From NCBI GenBank assembly GCA_040755215.1, contig JBFMBG010000004.1, positions 8,235 through 72,234 on the forward strand: 64,000 bases of DNA. The letters run 5' to 3'. Below are positions 39,742-49,451 of the stretch, in pieces. The DNA comes from JAIMBK01 sp040755215. Lineage in GTDB: Bacteria; Bacillota; Desulfotomaculia; Desulfotomaculales; Nap2-2B. Position 1 is the first letter of the stretch, and the number at the start of each line of letters is the position of its first letter. Position numbers and translations under genes: made by a program. The notes below the pieces were generated by a model, which saw only the letters and a program-made list of their open reading frames with translations, was not told the DNA's origin and did not search any database.

Positions 39742-41112
39742 TTAAAGCGTCAGGATCCCCTCCGGGTTCCGCACCAGCCTTAAAACCTGTTCCTCCTTGC
39801 CGTCCAGGGCGTTGATGTACACCAGGAAGGTGTCGTTGTCCAGCTGGCCCCGGAACTCGTAAACCAGCTTTTCCTGATCTGCACCGATGGGGATTATGGC
39901 CAGGTGGCCGCCGGTAATATTTTTCAGGTGCGGGCTTAATTTTGCCCGGGCCTGGGCGGCGGTCAGGCGCGGCCGGGGAATTTCCCGCCGGTGGTGGTTC
40001 ATCAGGTAGCCGGCTGCCTCCATACCCAAAACCTGGCCATTGTCTAAAGCCACGGTTACCTTGATCTGGTCCGGGTAGAGGATTATCCCGTTTTGGGTGG
40101 CGGCAAAGTTGAAAATGGCCACCCCGCCGCCGTGTTCGTAGTAAGTGGGAAGCATGTCCCGGTAGCCCCGCCGGATTAAAAATTCTTTGGCCTTTTCCCG
40201 GGCCTGTTCCAGACTGAGGGACTGCTTGCCCACATTGCGGGCATTGGTGTACCACAGGACGTGGCCTCCCGTTTCGCTTAGAGCCACGACAGCCTTTTCT
40301 TGAAAACTAAGCAGGCGGGAGGCGATATCCACATTGTAGGCCCTGATTTTCCCCTTGTTTATGCTCACCCTTTCGACCACGTAGTTTTCCGGCGGATAGC
40401 GGCGGTCGATAAACTCCAGGGCCTTTTTTCCAGCCTGGTCGGTGGTAATCTTCCCGCCCGTCAGTTCCTTGGGTCCCCTTTTTTCCAGGTGGTCGGAAAA
40501 CGGACCGTCGTAAATCAGGGTGGGCGTGCCCTTCATATGTTCCTCCACCGTTTGAAAGTTCCGGCTGGCCAGCTTCGGCTCCTGGCGCTGAAAAACCCGG
40601 CCCGTACGCCGGGAAAGTTCGCTTAAGTAAAGCTTCCCGGCGGCGATTTGCCGCTCGATGTCCTGGAGATCGGTATTCAACGTGGCCGCCTGTTTATAAA
40701 GCCGTTGGATGGTTTCCCGTTCCCGGGCGGTTTTTTCTTCTCCGGAAGAGACCTTTCGCGCCAGGGAGTAGGCGTAATCGCCAACCTGGGTAAGAAACTT
40801 GGCCGTGCGCCCGATGGAGATGTCGGGCAGAGGCAGCTGGTTTAAATTGGTTTGCGCGGCGTTGGCCCGCTGCCAGATTTCCATCAGGATCCGGCTGTCT
40901 ACTTCCGGAGCCTGGGCGATCAGAAGTTTGGAAAGGAGTACTTCCACGTTCTGGATATTGTTTAAGGTATCGTAAAAAGAGCGGTAATATTTGTTGGTCA
41001 GGGCGATTTCCAGTTGCTTTTTGACGGTGTACTGGGTATACCCCCAGTAACCCAGACTGCCCAGCAAAATTATCCCGATTGCTAACAGGATAAGCCGGCG
41101 CCGGCGATTCAT
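39742..41112 (-). CDS. ypeB: Spore germination protein YpeB
   Basis: 456 residues. One N-terminal membrane segment (about residues 7-25, LILLAIGIILLGSLGYWGY), a helical N-terminal domain, then three PepSY-type domains (GGKITTDQAGKKALEFIDRR, LSLEQAREKAKEFLIRRGYR, LTAAQARAKLSPHLKNITGG). YpeB stabilises and places the cortex-lytic enzyme SleB in spores. It follows sleB by 110 bases on the same strand. Start at ATG nine bases after GGAGGAGG; the longer upstream frame is unlikely. Confidence 0.95.
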   Translation of the reverse strand: MNRRRRLILLAIGIILLGSLGYWGYTQYTVKKQLEIALTNKYYRSFYDTLNNIQNVEVLLSKLLIAQAPEVDSRILMEIWQRANAAQTNLNQLPLPDISIGRTAKFLTQVGDYAYSLARKVSSGEEKTARERETIQRLYKQAATLNTDLQDIERQIAAGKLYLSELSRRTGRVFQRQEPKLASRNFQTVEEHMKGTPTLIYDGPFSDHLEKRGPKELTGGKITTDQAGKKALEFIDRRYPPENYVVERVSINKGKIRAYNVDIASRLLSFQEKAVVALSETGGHVLWYTNARNVGKQSLSLEQAREKAKEFLIRRGYRDMLPTYYEHGGGVAIFNFAATQNGIILYPDQIKVTVALDNGQVLGMEAAGYLMNHHRREIPRPRLTAAQARAKLSPHLKNITGGHLAIIPIGADQEKLVYEFRGQLDNDTFLVYINALDGKEEQVLRLVRNPEGILTL

Positions 41113-41222
41113 GATCGCAGACCTCCTCCCCTGAAAATAGCTTCCGCCATCATTTCCCATCGGGCTGGAATTGTCCGGCTCGCTTAAGGTTTTTCAAGCC
41201 TTTTTCCCACAAGTTTTGTGCG

Positions 41223-41933
41223 TCAGCGGGCAAAGATGTGCCGGCCTATTTGCGTAATGATGTTGCGCGTCCAGATCCAGGGGCTGACCAGCTTGGCCGG
41301 GTTCCAGAAATACAGGGCGCCGCCGGTGGGGTCCCACCCGCTCATGGCCAGCATTGCCGCCCTTAATGATTCTTCCGTGACCGGCCGGTTGTATTGCCCG
41401 TTGCTTACCGATTCAAAAGCGTGCGGCTGATAAATTACGCCCGCTAAGGAATGGGGAAAGGCGGCGCTGCGCAGACGGTTTAAGATTACCGCGCCCACCG
41501 CCACTTTGCCGGTGAAAGGTTCGTCGGCAGCTTCCCCCTCGATCACCCGGGCCAGCAGGTAAACGTCCCCCCGGTTGCTGACGCCGCGGGAAACGCCCGC
41601 CGGTTCCGGCGGCGCGTAATCGTAGGTGGGGGAAAAACCCAGCGCGGCCCAGGTAGCGGGGCCGACTATACCGTCGGGAACCAGGCCGTTGTACTGCTGA
41701 AAGAGGATCACCGCCTGCTGGGTTCCACTGCCGTAATAGCCGTCGAGGGGACCGGTGTAGTAGCCCCAGGCGCTGAGCTGGCTCTGCAGGCGGTAAACGT
41801 CGTCGCCGGAGAGCCCCCAGTAAAGGGAGCGGTCCTGGGCGTGGGCCGGGCGCTGGCCGACAGTTCCCAGGAACGCCCCGGTAAAAACAAACATTGCTAA
41901 GAGCAAAAGGGCGGCACATTTTTGCTTCCGCAA
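41223..41933 (-). CDS. sleB: Spore cortex-lytic enzyme SleB
   Basis: 236 residues: signal peptide (about 1-32, cut after AHA), a peptidoglycan-binding domain (DDVYRLQSQLSAWGYYTGPL, about 43-95), and a hydrolase-2 lytic transglycosylase domain (about 125-236) with the Glu in LARVIEGEAADEPFTGKVAV and the ending GALYFWNPAKLVSPWIWTRN. It degrades spore cortex during germination, showing that the organism forms spores. Upstream at 42045-42076 a 14-base unit (GCCGCTTTTTTATT) is tandemly repeated; no sporulation promoter was certain. Confidence 0.95.
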   Translation of the reverse strand: MRKQKCAALLLLAMFVFTGAFLGTVGQRPAHAQDRSLYWGLSGDDVYRLQSQLSAWGYYTGPLDGYYGSGTQQAVILFQQYNGLVPDGIVGPATWAALGFSPTYDYAPPEPAGVSRGVSNRGDVYLLARVIEGEAADEPFTGKVAVGAVILNRLRSAAFPHSLAGVIYQPHAFESVSNGQYNRPVTEESLRAAMLAMSGWDPTGGALYFWNPAKLVSPWIWTRNIITQIGRHIFAR

Positions 41934-42175
41934 AGAAATAACCTCCTTGATGCGGATCCTGGTTTGCAGAAGATCAAGCCGGCGAACTTGCCGTCCTTTA
42001 AACCTTCCTATAGTTTGCCTTAAGTTTCGCTTGAATATGTATTTGCCGCTTTTTTATTGCCGCTTTTTTATTGCCGACGCCAACCTCTTGTTTGCGCACG
42101 TCAAAGACGGTGCGCAAGGCCGCCCAAGAACGCCAACCGCTTCCGCCGCGACTACGCAAGGCTGAATATTTAAAT

Positions 42176-42988
42176 TTAAACTTTAACCGTAATGGGGTGT
42201 TGACCCAGAAAAGTCAGCACCTCCTGATTGAATTCATCTGCTTTTTCGATAAAGAAGAGATGTCCCTGTCCAGGGAATTCCACCAGCCTGGACCCGGCAA
42301 TCATTTGGGCGATTTTCCGGGAGTTTTCGGCCGGGACCACCCGATCGTTTGTCCCGGTCATAATTAAAGTAGGCGCGGTAATCTTTTTTGTGTCCTCTTC
42401 CAGATCGGCCCTGGCTACGGCGTTCCATTGGTGCCGCCGGGCGTAAAGGGGCTGGGGGTTGGCAAGGCGCCAGCCGACTATCTTTTTAATTTCGCCGGGG
42501 TTTGCCTGAAAATACTCTTCCGTAAAGGCTGCCGACATTCCCCGGGTTAAAATCTCTTCCGGGGTGAGCCCGTTTATGTCCGTGAGGATCTGCATGGTTT
42601 CCGGGGGCATGGGAACGGCTTTCGGCCCCCCAAAGGACGTGCAGCATAAAATTAAAGAACGTACCAGCCAGGGGTAGCGGGAAGCCAGGGATTGAGCAAT
42701 GTAACCCCCCATGGAAACCCCCAGGACGTGCGCTTTCTTTATCCCCAGTGCTTTTAATAGACCGGCGGCGTCGTCGGCCATCATTTCGATGCTATAGGGT
42801 ACGTCGGGTTTGTCGCTTTCTCCCACACCCCGGTTGTCAAAAACGATGAGCTGATAATGTTTGCTCAGTTCGGGCACCTGCCTGTACCACATCCAGGAGG
42901 AATACCCGAAGCCTTCAATTAAAAGCAAGGGTTCTCCGCTGCCGTGGATCTCGCAGTAAAGATTGATGCCATTGACATTAATTTTCAT
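42176..42988 (-). CDS. Alpha/beta hydrolase
   Basis: 270 residues of the alpha/beta-hydrolase fold: oxyanion segment IHGSGEPLLLIEGFGYSSWM, nucleophile Ser in GVSMGGYIAQS (about residue 98), acid Asp in TGTNDRVVP (about 214) and catalytic His in GQGHLFFIEK (about 244). It resembles 3-oxoadipate enol-lactonase-like hydrolases, but the substrate cannot be assigned. The start is the ATG of MKINVNG, eight bases after GGAGG; another ATG two codons earlier is too close to the site. It diverges from the Liv-type transporter and may act in the same pathway (inference). Confidence 0.85.
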   Translation of the reverse strand: MKINVNGINLYCEIHGSGEPLLLIEGFGYSSWMWYRQVPELSKHYQLIVFDNRGVGESDKPDVPYSIEMMADDAAGLLKALGIKKAHVLGVSMGGYIAQSLASRYPWLVRSLILCCTSFGGPKAVPMPPETMQILTDINGLTPEEILTRGMSAAFTEEYFQANPGEIKKIVGWRLANPQPLYARRHQWNAVARADLEEDTKKITAPTLIMTGTNDRVVPAENSRKIAQMIAGSRLVEFPGQGHLFFIEKADEFNQEVLTFLGQHPITVKV

Positions 42989-43088
42989 CCGCATCTCCTC
43001 CCCTCTTTTCATTATACACCGGCCGGGTTGCAGGATAGTTACCCCCTGCCGTTTTTCGCGGCACCGGCAGCGGATGAAAATTGGCGGT

Positions 43089-43139
43089 CCGCCGTTCGAT
43101 TTGCCTGGAGCGTTGGCGCGACGGCAAACCGAACGGCGG
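43089..43139. promoter_or_regulatory. 17-bp inverted repeat upstream of livK
   Basis: CCGCCGTTCGATTTGCC (43089-43105) and its near-perfect reverse complement (43123-43139, one mismatch) flank a 17-base centre. It lies between divergent promoters of the hydrolase and livK genes and could be an operator or a hairpin. Confidence 0.45.
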
Positions 43140-43282
43140 GCAAATGAGCCGGCTGGCAACTGCAGTGTAACTGAGTAGTTTTAAAATTAAAAAAATCAGG
43201 TAGCAGGGTCAGGAGGTGACTGACTGGAGAGAATTTAATATTTTTGCAAGAAGATTATGAATACCGGAAAGGAGGAAAACAA

Positions 43283-44509
43283 TTGGGAAAAAAGTGGGTT
43301 TCAGGTTTTGTTGCGGCGGCGCTGGCGTTTCTTTTGGCGGCCTGCGGCGGCGGGGGAGAAAAAGCGAAAGAGAAAGCGACGGAAGCAAAAAAACCGATTA
43401 AGATCGGGATTGCGACCAGCCTGACCGGGGCTTTGGAAAGTTACGGCAAACAGACGATCAATGGTTTTGAACTGGGATTGGATTACGCCACGCAGGGCAA
43501 AAAAGAAGTTGCCGGGCGGCCCCTGCAGGTGGTGATCGAAGATACCACCACCAAGCCCGACGTGGCCAAACAAAAGGCTTTAAAACTATTGGAAGAGGAT
43601 AAGGTCGACATTCTGGTAGGGAGCGCCAGTTCTGCCGACGCCCTGGCCATCCTGCCGCTGGCCCAGGAGTACAAGCGCGTGATGGTGGTGGAGCCGGCGG
43701 TGGCGGACAGCATCACCGGCGCCCAGTGGAACAAGTACATTTTCCGCACCGGCAGAAACTCCTCCCAGGATGCCCTGGCCGTGGCGGCGGCCATTGCGGC
43801 CAGCAAGGCGGGCGCCACCGTGGCCGTGCTGGCCCAGGACTACGCCTTCGGCCGGGACGGGGCGGCGGCCTTCGTTAAGGCCGGGGAGCAGAAGGGGCTA
43901 AAGACGGTACTCCAGGAGTTTGCCCCCATGAACGCCACCGATTTTACGGCCCACATCCAGCGCATCATCAACGCCAAGCCGGATTATCTGTACGTCATCT
44001 GGGCCGGCAGCGCCAATACCCCCTGGAAGCAGATGATGGACATGAAGCTCCCCGCCAGGGGAATCAAGATCATGACCGGAGCGCCGGACCTGGCCGCCTT
44101 GAAGGCGATGTGGGGAATGGAAGGCCAGGAGGGCTACTGTGTGTACTATTACGGCCTGCCGAAAAATAAGGTTAACGACTGGCTGGTGGAAGAACACAAG
44201 AAACGCTTTAACGGCCAGCCTCCGGACCTCTTCACCCCGGGCGGTTTCGCCGCCGCGGCGGCCATCGTCCAGGCCTTGACGAAAACCGGCGGCGACCCGA
44301 ATGCGGATAAGCTTATCGAAGCAATGGAGGGAATGAGCTTTGAGACGCCGAAAGGAACCATGACCTTCCGCAAAGAGGATCACCAGGCCCTCCAGACCCT
44401 GTACCATATCAAATTCGAAAAGAAGGATGGCTTCGATTATCCGGTGCCCACCCTGATCCGGGAGATCAAGCCCGAAGAAACCGTTCCTCCCGTCATGAAC
44501 AAGCGCTAG
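43283..44509 (+). CDS. Branched-chain-type ABC substrate-binding lipoprotein
   Basis: 408 residues. A lipoprotein signal peptide ends in the lipobox LLAAC (about residues 18-22), so it is anchored outside the membrane. The mature part is a type-1 periplasmic-binding fold of the LivK family (IKIGIATSLTGALESYGKQT, then EEDKVDILVGSASSADALA). These proteins bind amino acids, but relatives bind aromatic and other organic acids. TTG start, seven bases after AAAGGAGG. Its permeases and ATPases lie 6.5 kb further on the same strand. Confidence 0.92.
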   Translation: MGKKWVSGFVAAALAFLLAACGGGGEKAKEKATEAKKPIKIGIATSLTGALESYGKQTINGFELGLDYATQGKKEVAGRPLQVVIEDTTTKPDVAKQKALKLLEEDKVDILVGSASSADALAILPLAQEYKRVMVVEPAVADSITGAQWNKYIFRTGRNSSQDALAVAAAIAASKAGATVAVLAQDYAFGRDGAAAFVKAGEQKGLKTVLQEFAPMNATDFTAHIQRIINAKPDYLYVIWAGSANTPWKQMMDMKLPARGIKIMTGAPDLAALKAMWGMEGQEGYCVYYYGLPKNKVNDWLVEEHKKRFNGQPPDLFTPGGFAAAAAIVQALTKTGGDPNADKLIEAMEGMSFETPKGTMTFRKEDHQALQTLYHIKFEKKDGFDYPVPTLIREIKPEETVPPVMNKR

Positions 44510-44523
44510 CTGCGCTTGGGGCA

Positions 44524-44577
44524 GGAAACCTGCCGCTTAAAACGTCCGCGGCAGGTTTCCTCCTTCCGTTTTTTCTT
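44524..44577 (+). terminator. Terminator after livK-like gene
   Basis: A perfect 13-bp stem (GGAAACCTGCCGC/GCGGCAGGTTTCC) with an 11-base loop and a following T-rich tract. Confidence 0.92.
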
Positions 44578-44777
44578 TGCAGGAGATAAGGTAACGCCGC
44601 AGAGAAATACTGCGGCGCTAATTATAAATTGCTTCTTAAAAGATTAATTAGGACTAATTAAACCGAGAGGTTTAAGAATTTTCTTGGCGAAGTAAATATC
44701 GTAGCAATTTAACTTTTACGCGATGTTCCCTGTACCTTCTATGGCCAAATGATCAAGGCTGGGAGGCGGTGAACGGC

Positions 44778-47700
44778 ATGCGGCCGGTTAACGTGTTGCG
44801 CAGTAAACTGACGGTTCCCAGGCTGGATGCGGATCTCTGGAGCAGGCCGGAATTGAACGGGAAACTGGCCAGGATAGCGGCCTACCCCGTTACCGTTGTC
44901 CAGGCCGGCGCCGGCTACGGAAAAACGACGGCCGTTGCGCAGGGCCTGGCCTCTTTGCGCGTACCCTGCTGCTGGTACAGCCCCGGCCCGGAAGACGCCG
45001 GCTCTTTTGTTTTTTCCTGTTATCTGGCCGCGGCCTTGGATGGTCTCCTGCCGGGGTTGAAAGAGCAGTTTACCGAAGCTTTGCGCGACCAGGAAGTGTC
45101 CGACTGGGAAAAAATCCTCGGCGTCTTGCTCTTTTGCCTGGAAGGGAAGGAAAGGGAAACGGGCGTTCTGGTGGTGGACGACTGGCATTTCATGAGCAAG
45201 GAGCAGGAGGTTTGTTCCTTTTTCGATCGTTTTTTGGCCGGCAAGCCCGGCTGGCTGCGGGTGGTCATCCTTTCCCGGGAAAAGGTAACTCTTCCGGAGG
45301 TTTGCCGTTTGGCGCCCAGGGGGGAAAGGCTGCTTATCGAAGAAAAAGACCTGGCCTTTTCCGCCCAGGAAGTATACGACTACCTGGCGCAGACGGGCAA
45401 CCGGCGTTTAACCAGGGATGACGCCCTGCGCATTTACCAGTCCAGCGAAGGCTGGGTGATGGCCTTAAAGTTGATCGGAAAAGGGATGCAAGAGGGCACC
45501 CATTTTTCCCTGGAGGCCGTGGAAAGCAGCAATTTAAGCGCCTTGTTTGATTTTCTGGCGCTGGAAGTCCTGGAGCGGCAGGAAGCCGACCTGCAGTCTT
45601 TTTTGCTGAAGTCCTCGGTTTTGGAATACGTCAGCGCCCCCGCCTGCGCTGCGGTAATCGGGGCGGAATTCGCCCCCCGGCTGATCCAGCGGGCGGTCGA
45701 GAAAGGTCTTTTTTTGACCGAGTGCGACGAAGGTCTTTACCGGTATCACAATCTTTTCCGGAATTTCCTGCGCCGGGAAGCCCGGAAAAGGCTGCCCGAC
45801 TGGGAAATCCTCCACTGCCGGGCGGGATACTTTTACCTGCAGGAGGGCCGGGAAGAGGAAGCCCTTCATCACCTCCTCCTGGGCCGGCAGTGGGCCGATG
45901 CAGCCCGCCTCCTCTCCCGCCTGGGCACGGCTCTGGTGCACAGCGGACGGATCCAGCTTTTGCGCTCCTGCTTAGAGAAACTGCCTGCGGATCTGCAAAG
46001 GCGCCCGGAATTGCTCATTGCTTTGGGGGAAGCAGAAAGGCTGGCCTCCAATTACCAGGCCGCCCTCGGATTTTACCGGGCGGCGGAGGAAAAATGCGCG
46101 GCCGCCGGCGACCGCCCCGGCCTGGCGAGGGCCCTGCGCGGGCTCGGGGAGGTTTACATCGATACCATCCAGCCCGAGCTGGCGGAAAAATTCTTGCGGC
46201 GCGCCTATAAAGTTTTGGACGAAGAGCAGACGGAAGAAAAGGCCGAAATCTTAAATCTCCTGGCCGAAAACACCCTTAACCAGGGCAGGCCCCGGCAGGC
46301 AACGCGCTATCAGCGGCTGGCCGGGGAGATGCTCCACCTGGCCGGCCGGGGGAATTTGGAAGCCAGGCTGCTTTTGCGCACGGGCCGGCTGGAGGCCGCC
46401 ATCAGGCTGCTGGAAAGCCGGCTGCCCGCGGAAAAGGAGGGTTATCACCCCCCCGTTTCCTTTCGGGAAACCCCGCTTTTGCTCTCCCTGTGCTACTCCT
46501 TCGTGGGCGAAGCCCAAAAAGCGGTGGTCGCCGCCGAAGAGGGGATCCGGCTGGGTCAAAAATTAAAGTCCCCTTTTGTGGAAGCCATTGGTTACGTGCG
46601 CCTGGGCCACGCCCTGCTGGTGCGCGACGGTCGCCCGACCCCTTCCTGCCGGGAAGCTTACCAGGCGGCGCTGGAATTAAACGACCGGCTGGGCGTCATC
46701 CGCGGCAGGACGGAAGTTTTGATGGGGCAGTGCCTGGTGCACGGCCTCCTCCAGGACTGGCTGGCGGCGAAGCGCTGCGGCTTAGAAGGGATTGCGGTAA
46801 CTGAACAGGTCAAGGACCGGTGGTTTACCGCCGTTCTTCATCATTGCCTGGGAGCGGCCGCGGTAAACTGCCAGCTGTTCGCCGAGGCCGAGAGCTATCT
46901 GGCCAAAGCCGCGGAAATGTTCTCCCGGTGCGGGGACAGCTTCGGCAAGGCGGTCGCCGCCTGGTGGTTGACGAACGTGGCGCTTAAAAACGGGCGGGAG
47001 GAGGAATTTTGCCGGGAAGCCGCCCGGCTGCTGGAGTTGTGCGAAGGGCGCGGGTACGATTTTTTGCTCCAGCGGGCAACCCTTTTGGGTGCTCAAGACG
47101 GGCGGGCTTCGATTCCCCTTTTACGCGAAGCAAAAAGGCGGGAGATCAGCCGCGCGTACGTCGACTGGCTGTTGCAAAAACTGGGGGTCAGTGAAAACCT
47201 CCCCTGCGTGGGCTACACTTTGAAGGTGCAAACGCTGGGCAAGTTCCGGGCCTGGCGCGGCGAAGAAGAGATTGAATTTACGGAATGGCGGCGCGAAAGC
47301 GCCCGGCGCCTTTTTTTGCTTTTCCTGACCAGGCGGCGCCAGCTGCTGCACAAAGAGGAGATCATGGCTTACCTGTGGCCGGATGCGGAGCCGGAGGCCG
47401 CCCTGCGGGATTTCAAAGTGGCGTTGAATGCGTTGATGAATGTGCTCGAACCCGGCCGGCAGCCGCGCAGCCCTTCCTTTTTCATCCAGCGCGAGGGCGC
47501 GGCTTATTATTTCAATCTGGCCTCCGGTTTCTGGCTGGATGCGGAAGAGTTTGAAAACCTGGTGGCGCGCGCGCAAAAGGTGGCGACGGAGTGGCCGGAG
47601 CAGGCGGAAATCCAGTTGAAACGGGCCCTGGAGCTATATGAGGGGGATTACCTGCAGGGGGTGTTCCAGGACGAGTGGTGCCTGGAGGAGCGAGAGCGCC

Positions 47701-47987
47701 TGGCCGTGCTTTACTTGCGCGCGCTGGAGCTGCTGGCCAAACTGCTGGCCAGGCGGGGGGATTACGCCGGCTGCCTGAAAGTGGCGGAGAAGATTTTGGA
47801 AAAGGACAATTGCTGGGAAGAAGCCTACCGTTTGCAGATGCTTTGCTACGGTAAACTCAACAACGGGGCCATGGTTACCCGCGTCTACAAGAAATGCGCG
47901 GCTGTGTTGAAAGAAGAGCTGGGGGTAAACCCTTCGGGAAAAACGGCGGGGCTTTATAAGAAGCTGGCCCAAAAGCTTTTGACTTAA
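44778..47987 (+). CDS. Large STAND ATPase / BTAD transcriptional activator
   Basis: 1069 residues. The N-terminal MalT-like ATPase has Walker A AGAGYGKTT (about residue 48) and Walker B VLVVDDWHF (about 130). A long helical middle (about 340-800) of TPR-like repeats follows (LARALRGLGEVYIDTIQPEL). The C-terminus has a winged-helix DNA-binding domain (about 810-900, QLLHKEEIMAYLWPDAEPEA) and a bacterial transcriptional activator domain (about 930-1065). This is the SARP/BTAD arrangement joined to a STAND ATPase, which is usually switched by a small inducer. It lies between the binding protein and the enzymes and probably controls the cluster (inference). ATG chosen over GTG three codons earlier. 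Confidence 0.88.
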   Translation: MRPVNVLRSKLTVPRLDADLWSRPELNGKLARIAAYPVTVVQAGAGYGKTTAVAQGLASLRVPCCWYSPGPEDAGSFVFSCYLAAALDGLLPGLKEQFTEALRDQEVSDWEKILGVLLFCLEGKERETGVLVVDDWHFMSKEQEVCSFFDRFLAGKPGWLRVVILSREKVTLPEVCRLAPRGERLLIEEKDLAFSAQEVYDYLAQTGNRRLTRDDALRIYQSSEGWVMALKLIGKGMQEGTHFSLEAVESSNLSALFDFLALEVLERQEADLQSFLLKSSVLEYVSAPACAAVIGAEFAPRLIQRAVEKGLFLTECDEGLYRYHNLFRNFLRREARKRLPDWEILHCRAGYFYLQEGREEEALHHLLLGRQWADAARLLSRLGTALVHSGRIQLLRSCLEKLPADLQRRPELLIALGEAERLASNYQAALGFYRAAEEKCAAAGDRPGLARALRGLGEVYIDTIQPELAEKFLRRAYKVLDEEQTEEKAEILNLLAENTLNQGRPRQATRYQRLAGEMLHLAGRGNLEARLLLRTGRLEAAIRLLESRLPAEKEGYHPPVSFRETPLLLSLCYSFVGEAQKAVVAAEEGIRLGQKLKSPFVEAIGYVRLGHALLVRDGRPTPSCREAYQAALELNDRLGVIRGRTEVLMGQCLVHGLLQDWLAAKRCGLEGIAVTEQVKDRWFTAVLHHCLGAAAVNCQLFAEAESYLAKAAEMFSRCGDSFGKAVAAWWLTNVALKNGREEEFCREAARLLELCEGRGYDFLLQRATLLGAQDGRASIPLLREAKRREISRAYVDWLLQKLGVSENLPCVGYTLKVQTLGKFRAWRGEEEIEFTEWRRESARRLFLLFLTRRRQLLHKEEIMAYLWPDAEPEAALRDFKVALNALMNVLEPGRQPRSPSFFIQREGAAYYFNLASGFWLDAEEFENLVARAQKVATEWPEQAEIQLKRALELYEGDYLQGVFQDEWCLEERERLAVLYLRALELLAKLLARRGDYAGCLKVAEKILEKDNCWEEAYRLQMLCYGKLNNGAMVTRVYKKCAAVLKEELGVNPSGKTAGLYKKLAQKLLT

Positions 47988-48141
47988 TGGTGTAACTGGT
48001 GAGTAACTTATCTCTGCTATCATCTTAACCGGTGATAGCTTTTTTATTTAAATTTTTAACCAATTCCCAATTTCTTTGTTTTTGAATCCTTTACCTCACA
48101 GCACCTTGGCGGGAAATCTTTTCTTAGGGAGGAAGGGCAAG

Positions 48142-48345
48142 TTGTCGCGGCGGCTGGTAGCTTCTTTCCTGGTGCGGTTAATCCACGAACCGGATAACGA
48201 GCAGATCCCCTGGAATATTACCGTTCAACACGTCCAGAGCGGTCGCGTGTACCGCCTGGCCGATCCGGAGGCAATCGCTTCCCTGTTGCAGGAAGTAACC
48301 AAAGAGGAAAACCACCTTCAAAAAGACCCGGCCGTTCCATTATGA
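48142..48345 (+). CDS. Small conserved-looking hypothetical protein
   Basis: 67 residues from a TTG with GGGAGGAAGGG upstream. Not recognised. It reads SRRLVASFLVRLIHEPDNEQ, then ITVQHVQSGRVYRLADPEAI, consistent with a small mixed alpha/beta domain. It lies between the regulator gene and the ketoacyl-synthase gene on the same strand. Upstream in-frame codons reach 48076 but without a ribosome site. Confidence 0.55.
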   Translation: MSRRLVASFLVRLIHEPDNEQIPWNITVQHVQSGRVYRLADPEAIASLLQEVTKEENHLQKDPAVPL

Positions 48346-48384
48346 AACAGGGAATTTTTAAGAAAGGGGGCAAAAGCCAAAAGT

Positions 48385-49407
48385 ATGGATCGGGCAGCAG
48401 TCGGCATTCGGAGCACGGGGATATATTTGCCCGGCAACTATCTTACCAGCGTCGATATTGCCAGGGCAAGCGGGCTGCCGCAAGAAGTGGTGGAAAAGAA
48501 ACTGGGGATCTTGCGCAAGACCGTGCCCGGGCCGGACGACCACACCGTGGAAATGGGCATCCGGGCGGCGCGCCGGGCGCTGGCCAAAGGCGGGGTGGAC
48601 CCCGCGGAGATAGACCTGGTTATTTACATCGGCGAGGAGTATAAGGAGCACCTGGTCCAAACCGGGGGAACCAAACTCCAGGGAGGGGTCGGGGCGAACC
48701 GGGCCTGGAGTTTCGACGTCCAGCTGCGCTGCGGGACCATGGTGCTGGCTTTAAAACTGGCCCGGGACTTAATGATTGCCGATGCAAAACTGAATACCGT
48801 CCTGCTGGCCGGCGGTTACCGCAACGTCGATTTGATTGACTACCGAAATCCCCGGGTGCGCTTTATGTACAACCTGGCTGCCGGCGGAGCCGCCGTGGTG
48901 CTGCAGAAAAACTGGGTGCGAAACCAGGTTTTGGGCAGCCACGTCATCACCGACCCGTCCCTGGCCGACGCGGTGGGGGTGATTGCCGGCGGCACGAAAG
49001 TGCCCCTGACTCCCGAAGCGGTGGCCAGGGGGTTGTATACGCTGGAAGTGTTTGACCCGGAGGGGATGAAGAACCGCCTGGAAGAAGTGTCCATGGACAA
49101 TTTTGTGCGGGTGATTGAAGAGGCGGTGCGCAAAAGCGGGTATACGACGGCGGACGTCGGCTACCTGTGCATCCTGCACATGAAGCGCTCGGCCCACGAC
49201 TACATCCTTTCCCGGCTGGGCTTAAAGCCGGAGCAGGCCATTTACCTGGCCGAATACGGCCACATCGGCCAGATCGACCAGATCCTGTCCCTGGAACTGG
49301 CCCTGGAAAGCGGGCGGGTGAAAGACGGTGACCTGGTGGTGATGGTCAGCGCCGGGGTTGGTTACGCCTGGGTGGCGACGGCGGTGAAATGGGGCCCGGC
49401 GGCGTGA
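48385..49407 (+). CDS. Ketoacyl-ACP synthase III-like enzyme
   Basis: 340 residues with a FabH-type thiolase fold. The start GIRSTGIYLPGNYLTSVDIA is typical. Putative nucleophile Cys is in FDVQLRCGTMVLALKLA (about residue 115), and His in CILHMKRSAHDYI (about 258). Where FabH has Gly-Asn-Thr, the sequence has YGHIGQIDQ (about 289), so the usual Asn is replaced by His. It may therefore transfer acyl groups rather than carry out normal decarboxylative condensation (inference). It sits before an acyl-CoA ligase and the Liv importer; substrate unknown. Confidence 0.8.
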   Translation: MDRAAVGIRSTGIYLPGNYLTSVDIARASGLPQEVVEKKLGILRKTVPGPDDHTVEMGIRAARRALAKGGVDPAEIDLVIYIGEEYKEHLVQTGGTKLQGGVGANRAWSFDVQLRCGTMVLALKLARDLMIADAKLNTVLLAGGYRNVDLIDYRNPRVRFMYNLAAGGAAVVLQKNWVRNQVLGSHVITDPSLADAVGVIAGGTKVPLTPEAVARGLYTLEVFDPEGMKNRLEEVSMDNFVRVIEEAVRKSGYTTADVGYLCILHMKRSAHDYILSRLGLKPEQAIYLAEYGHIGQIDQILSLELALESGRVKDGDLVVMVSAGVGYAWVATAVKWGPAA

Positions 49408-49451
49408 ATTATCGTGAGTCACTTTTTCAAAAAGGGGAGATCGATTGAGCA

